From assembly GCA_017984715.1 (NCBI GenBank), contig JAGNYY010000016.1, forward strand, positions 3,298 to 11,361: DNA of 8,064 bases. Direction: 5' to 3'. The translations under genes and the position numbers were made by a program. Source of the stretch: Rhodoluna sp. GTDB taxonomy: Bacteria > Actinomycetota > Actinomycetes > Actinomycetales > Microbacteriaceae. Shown here in pieces: positions 6,444 to 8,064 of this stretch. Under the pieces are notes generated by a model. The model did no database searches and was not told where the DNA came from. It was given only the letters and a program-made list of their open reading frames with translations. Numbering within the stretch: position 1 is the stretch's first letter; the number at the start of each line of letters is the position of its first letter.

Positions 6444-7100
6444 TTAGAAAAGTTTGCGAAGATCTCGGAGGGTCACGCCTTCGAGGGTTGGCCAAATGAT
6501 TCGGCCGGGTTTATCAGGAATTGGCACGATGTTGGTAACACCGACGGCTTTGGTGCCAGCTGCTTCAGCCGAGGTTAGCCCCGTGAGTGAGTCTTCAAAA
6601 GCAACGCAATCTTCAGGTGCAACGCCGAGTAATTTTGCGGCCATCAGGTATGGCTCAGGGTGCGGCTTGCCATGGGTAACCATGTCGCCGGCGACAATCA
6701 CATCGAATGCTTTGAATGGAATCTGATTGGTTACCGACTCTGCCATCCGTGTCATGGACATGGTGACTAGAGCGGTCTTCACCCCGCGCTTTTTTAGTGA
6801 TCGGAGAAGCTCTTGGGCTCCAGGTCGCCAAGGGATTGAAACCTCCAGCTGTGCCACAACATCATCAGTCAGTCGGTTGATGATTTCATCGGGTTCGAGC
6901 TCGAGCCCCATTTTTTCTTTCATGAGCTTTGATGACTCATAGAGGCTCATGCCGATTAGATCGAGACCGTCTTGAGTGCCCCACGAACCATTGAATTCTT
7001 TGGCGAGGCTTTGCTCACTGGAGAGCCAGTATTCTTCAGAGTCGACAAGCGTCCCATCCATATCCCACAAGACTGCGGCGGGGAGCTTTTTTCCAAACAT
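6444..7100 (-). CDS. HAD-superfamily phosphatase, beta-phosphoglucomutase-like subgroup
   Basis: Cytoplasmic haloacid-dehalogenase-fold hydrolase, most likely a small-molecule phosphatase or phosphomutase; the substrate cannot be told from sequence. All four HAD motifs are present in 218 residues: motif I DMDGTLVDS (13-21, nucleophile D13 and acid/base D15), motif II T113 in LVTMS, motif III K145 in GKPHPEPY, and motif IV E169-D170 in FEDSLTG. The helical insert between motif I and motif II (about 22-90) is the C1 cap of subfamily I, as in phosphoglycolate phosphatase and beta-phosphoglucomutase. It is the first gene of the minus-strand cluster. There is no good Shine-Dalgarno before the ATG, but a TAAAAT -10-like box lies nine bases upstream, so the message may be leaderless or nearly so. 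Confidence 0.93.
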   Translation of the reverse strand: MFGKKLPAAVLWDMDGTLVDSEEYWLSSEQSLAKEFNGSWGTQDGLDLIGMSLYESSKLMKEKMGLELEPDEIINRLTDDVVAQLEVSIPWRPGAQELLRSLKKRGVKTALVTMSMTRMAESVTNQIPFKAFDVIVAGDMVTHGKPHPEPYLMAAKLLGVAPEDCVAFEDSLTGLTSAEAAGTKAVGVTNIVPIPDKPGRIIWPTLEGVTLRDLRKLF

Positions 7101-7109
7101 GATGCTTCG

Positions 7110-7115
7110 ATTTTA
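7110..7115 (-). promoter_or_regulatory. Possible -10 box of the minus-strand cluster (near-leaderless start)
   Basis: TAAAAT on the minus strand fits the TAnnnT consensus and ends nine bases before the HAD gene ATG, so transcription would begin about three bases upstream of it. No convincing -35 is seen. A second candidate, TATAAA (7143-7138), would give a leader of about 30 bases. Leaderless genes are common in actinobacteria, and the lack of a Shine-Dalgarno agrees, but this is a pattern-based guess. Confidence 0.35.
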
Positions 7116-7139
7116 CCTCGGCGCTTTGGCTTAGAGTTT

Positions 7140-7145
7140 TATAGT
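7140..7145 (+). promoter_or_regulatory. Possible -10 box for the PAC2 gene
   Basis: TATAGT on the plus strand lies 27 bases before the TTG start and would place the transcription start near 7151-7153, giving a leader of about 20 bases that contains the Shine-Dalgarno. I see no good -35 at 16-18 bases upstream. It overlaps the minus-strand TATAAA candidate, so the two directions may compete. Confidence 0.35.
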
Positions 7146-7161
7146 TAGGGATTCGGCAACC

Positions 7162-7167
7162 GAGAGG
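7162..7167 (+). promoter_or_regulatory. Ribosome binding site GAGAGG for the PAC2 gene
   Basis: GAGAGG lies five bases before the TTG at 7173 and decides this non-ATG start. A small TCGG-CAA-CCGA hairpin (7153-7163) touches its first bases; with four pairs it is probably too weak to matter. Confidence 0.65.
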
Positions 7168-7172
7168 CACAT

Positions 7173-8057
7173 TTGAGCGCGCAGACATTTTCAGGTCGCA
7201 CCCTGATTGTTGCATTCGAGGGCTGGAATGATGCGGCCGAGTCGGCCAGCGGAGTGGTCAAGTTCATCTGCGAGGAAATCAAAGCAGACGTTGTAGCTTC
7301 GGTTGACCCAGAGGACTATTACGACTTCCAGTTCACTCGCCCAACTGTTTCTTATGAACCTGACGGATCCAGAGTTCTGGATTGGCCAAGCACCGAAATG
7401 TGCATCCCCTCCGCAGAGGCGATTGCGGAGAACCCATCCGTGTCTCGTTTGAGTGTTTTGGTCGGAACCGAACCGGCCCGCAGATGGAAGTCGTTCGCTG
7501 CCGAAATCATGGAGATGATCGAGGATCGCGAAATCGAGGCGGTTCTGTTTCTTGGTGCGATGCTTGCCGATGTGCCACACACGCGCCCGATCGGGGTCAC
7601 CTCAACAAGCCAAAACGATCTGGCACGACAAGAGCTCGACATCGAACGCAGCCAGTATGAAGGCCCGGTTGGCATTCTGAGCGTCTTAGGCATCGAACTC
7701 GAGAAGGCTGGAATTCCGGCAGTGGCACTTTGGGCGTCTGTGCCACACTACGTTCACAACACGCCATCCCCCAAGGCAACTCTCGCGCTCCTGATTGAAG
7801 TTGAACGTTTGCTTGGAGTGCAATTCGAGCACGGAAAACTCGGTGAAGAGGCCTTTGCTTGGGAGCGCGGAATCGATGAAATCGCCGAGGGCGATGACGA
7901 GATGGCCGGCTACATAAGTCAGCTTGAGAAAACGCGAGACGAGGTGGACTCGTCGGCGGCCACCGGTGAGTCACTCGCTAAAGAGTTTGAGAAGTTTTTG
8001 CGGTCTGAGTCTAAAGATGACCCAGCAATCGAGCCTGAAGAAGGCGACCAGAACTAA
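7173..8057 (+). CDS. PAC2-family protein (proteasome assembly chaperone 2-like), TTG start
   Basis: Member of the bacterial PAC2 family, related in fold to the eukaryotic proteasome assembly chaperone but of unproven function in bacteria. In 294 residues the actinobacterial signatures appear in order: VAFEGWNDAAE (13-23), DPEDYYDFQ..RP (45-57), VGTEPARRW (97-105), FLGAMLADVPHTRP (126-139), YEGPVGILSVL (162-172), ALWASVPHYV (185-194) and PSPKATLALL (198-207). The C-terminal 60 residues are highly acidic and probably helical, then disordered. The start is TTG, supported by GAGAGG five bases upstream and by the family N-terminus. It is the only plus-strand gene, divergent from the HAD gene; a PAC2 gene near trmI is also seen in mycobacteria (Rv2125 near Rv2118c). 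No proteasome genes are in the window, so the family name should not be read as evidence for a proteasome. Confidence 0.92.
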   Translation: MSAQTFSGRTLIVAFEGWNDAAESASGVVKFICEEIKADVVASVDPEDYYDFQFTRPTVSYEPDGSRVLDWPSTEMCIPSAEAIAENPSVSRLSVLVGTEPARRWKSFAAEIMEMIEDREIEAVLFLGAMLADVPHTRPIGVTSTSQNDLARQELDIERSQYEGPVGILSVLGIELEKAGIPAVALWASVPHYVHNTPSPKATLALLIEVERLLGVQFEHGKLGEEAFAWERGIDEIAEGDDEMAGYISQLEKTRDEVDSSAATGESLAKEFEKFLRSESKDDPAIEPEEGDQN

Positions 8058-8064
8058 GCGACCA

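Noticed and set aside
6421..6450. Paired T-runs around the HAD-trmI junction as an intrinsic terminator
   Set aside because: On the transcribed strand this is an A-rich stretch forming the trmI ribosome site, with no stem before a U tract.
7191..7974. Minus-strand open frames (7191-7580, 7352-7693 and 7597-7974) opposite the PAC2 gene
   Set aside because: The translations are Arg/Pro/His-rich without family motifs, whereas the plus-strand frame carries all PAC2 signatures.
7173..8057. PAC2 gene as a sign of a working proteasome
   Set aside because: The bacterial PAC2 family is widespread in actinobacteria with or without proteasomes, and no proteasome gene is seen here.

Overview
The window looks like a chromosomal segment of an actinobacterium with a compact genome. 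The gene set and order (trmI / pafB-pafC / tatA-tatC / helY on one strand, PAC2 gene divergent) match the conserved actinobacterial neighbourhood known from Mycobacterium (Rv2118c; Rv2097c-Rv2092c). The roughly 50-55 % GC (judged by eye), tiny intergenic gaps, TTG/GTG starts and the FKBP lipoprotein next to pafB suggest Micrococcales, probably a small-genome Microbacteriaceae of the aquatic type. The genus is inference.

Layout: almost everything is on the minus strand and reads right to left as one dense cluster: HAD phosphatase (7100-6444), trmI tRNA m1A58 methyltransferase (6432-5434), secreted FKBP lipoprotein (5385-4414), pafB (4386-3367), pafC (3374-2385), a small single-span membrane protein (2385-2047), tatA (2054-1842), tatC (1831-1019) and the first 340 codons of helY (1022 to the left edge). 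Gaps are 11, 48 and 27 bp in the first part; from pafB onward the genes overlap or touch (8 bp, 1 bp, 8 bp, a 10-bp gap, then 4 bp), which suggests translational coupling. The only divergent intergenic region, 72 bp at 7101-7172, separates the cluster from a PAC2-family gene on the plus strand (7173-8057). No stretch over 100 bases lacks a gene.

How they work together: the cluster is mixed housekeeping. TrmI modifies tRNA. PafB and PafC are WYL-domain partners that in mycobacteria form a transcriptional activator of the LexA-independent DNA damage response. TatA and TatC are core subunits of the twin-arginine translocase. HelY is a Ski2-like helicase. The FKBP lipoprotein probably assists folding outside the membrane. 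The Pup-proteasome genes (arc/mpa, dop, pup, prcBA, pafA) that lie between trmI and pafB in many actinobacteria are absent here.

I found no mobile element, CRISPR array, RNA gene or clear intrinsic terminator. I see no new system; the most interesting points are the missing Pup locus, the unnamed membrane protein embedded between pafC and tatA, the altered WYL motif in PafB and the degenerate first FKBP domain.
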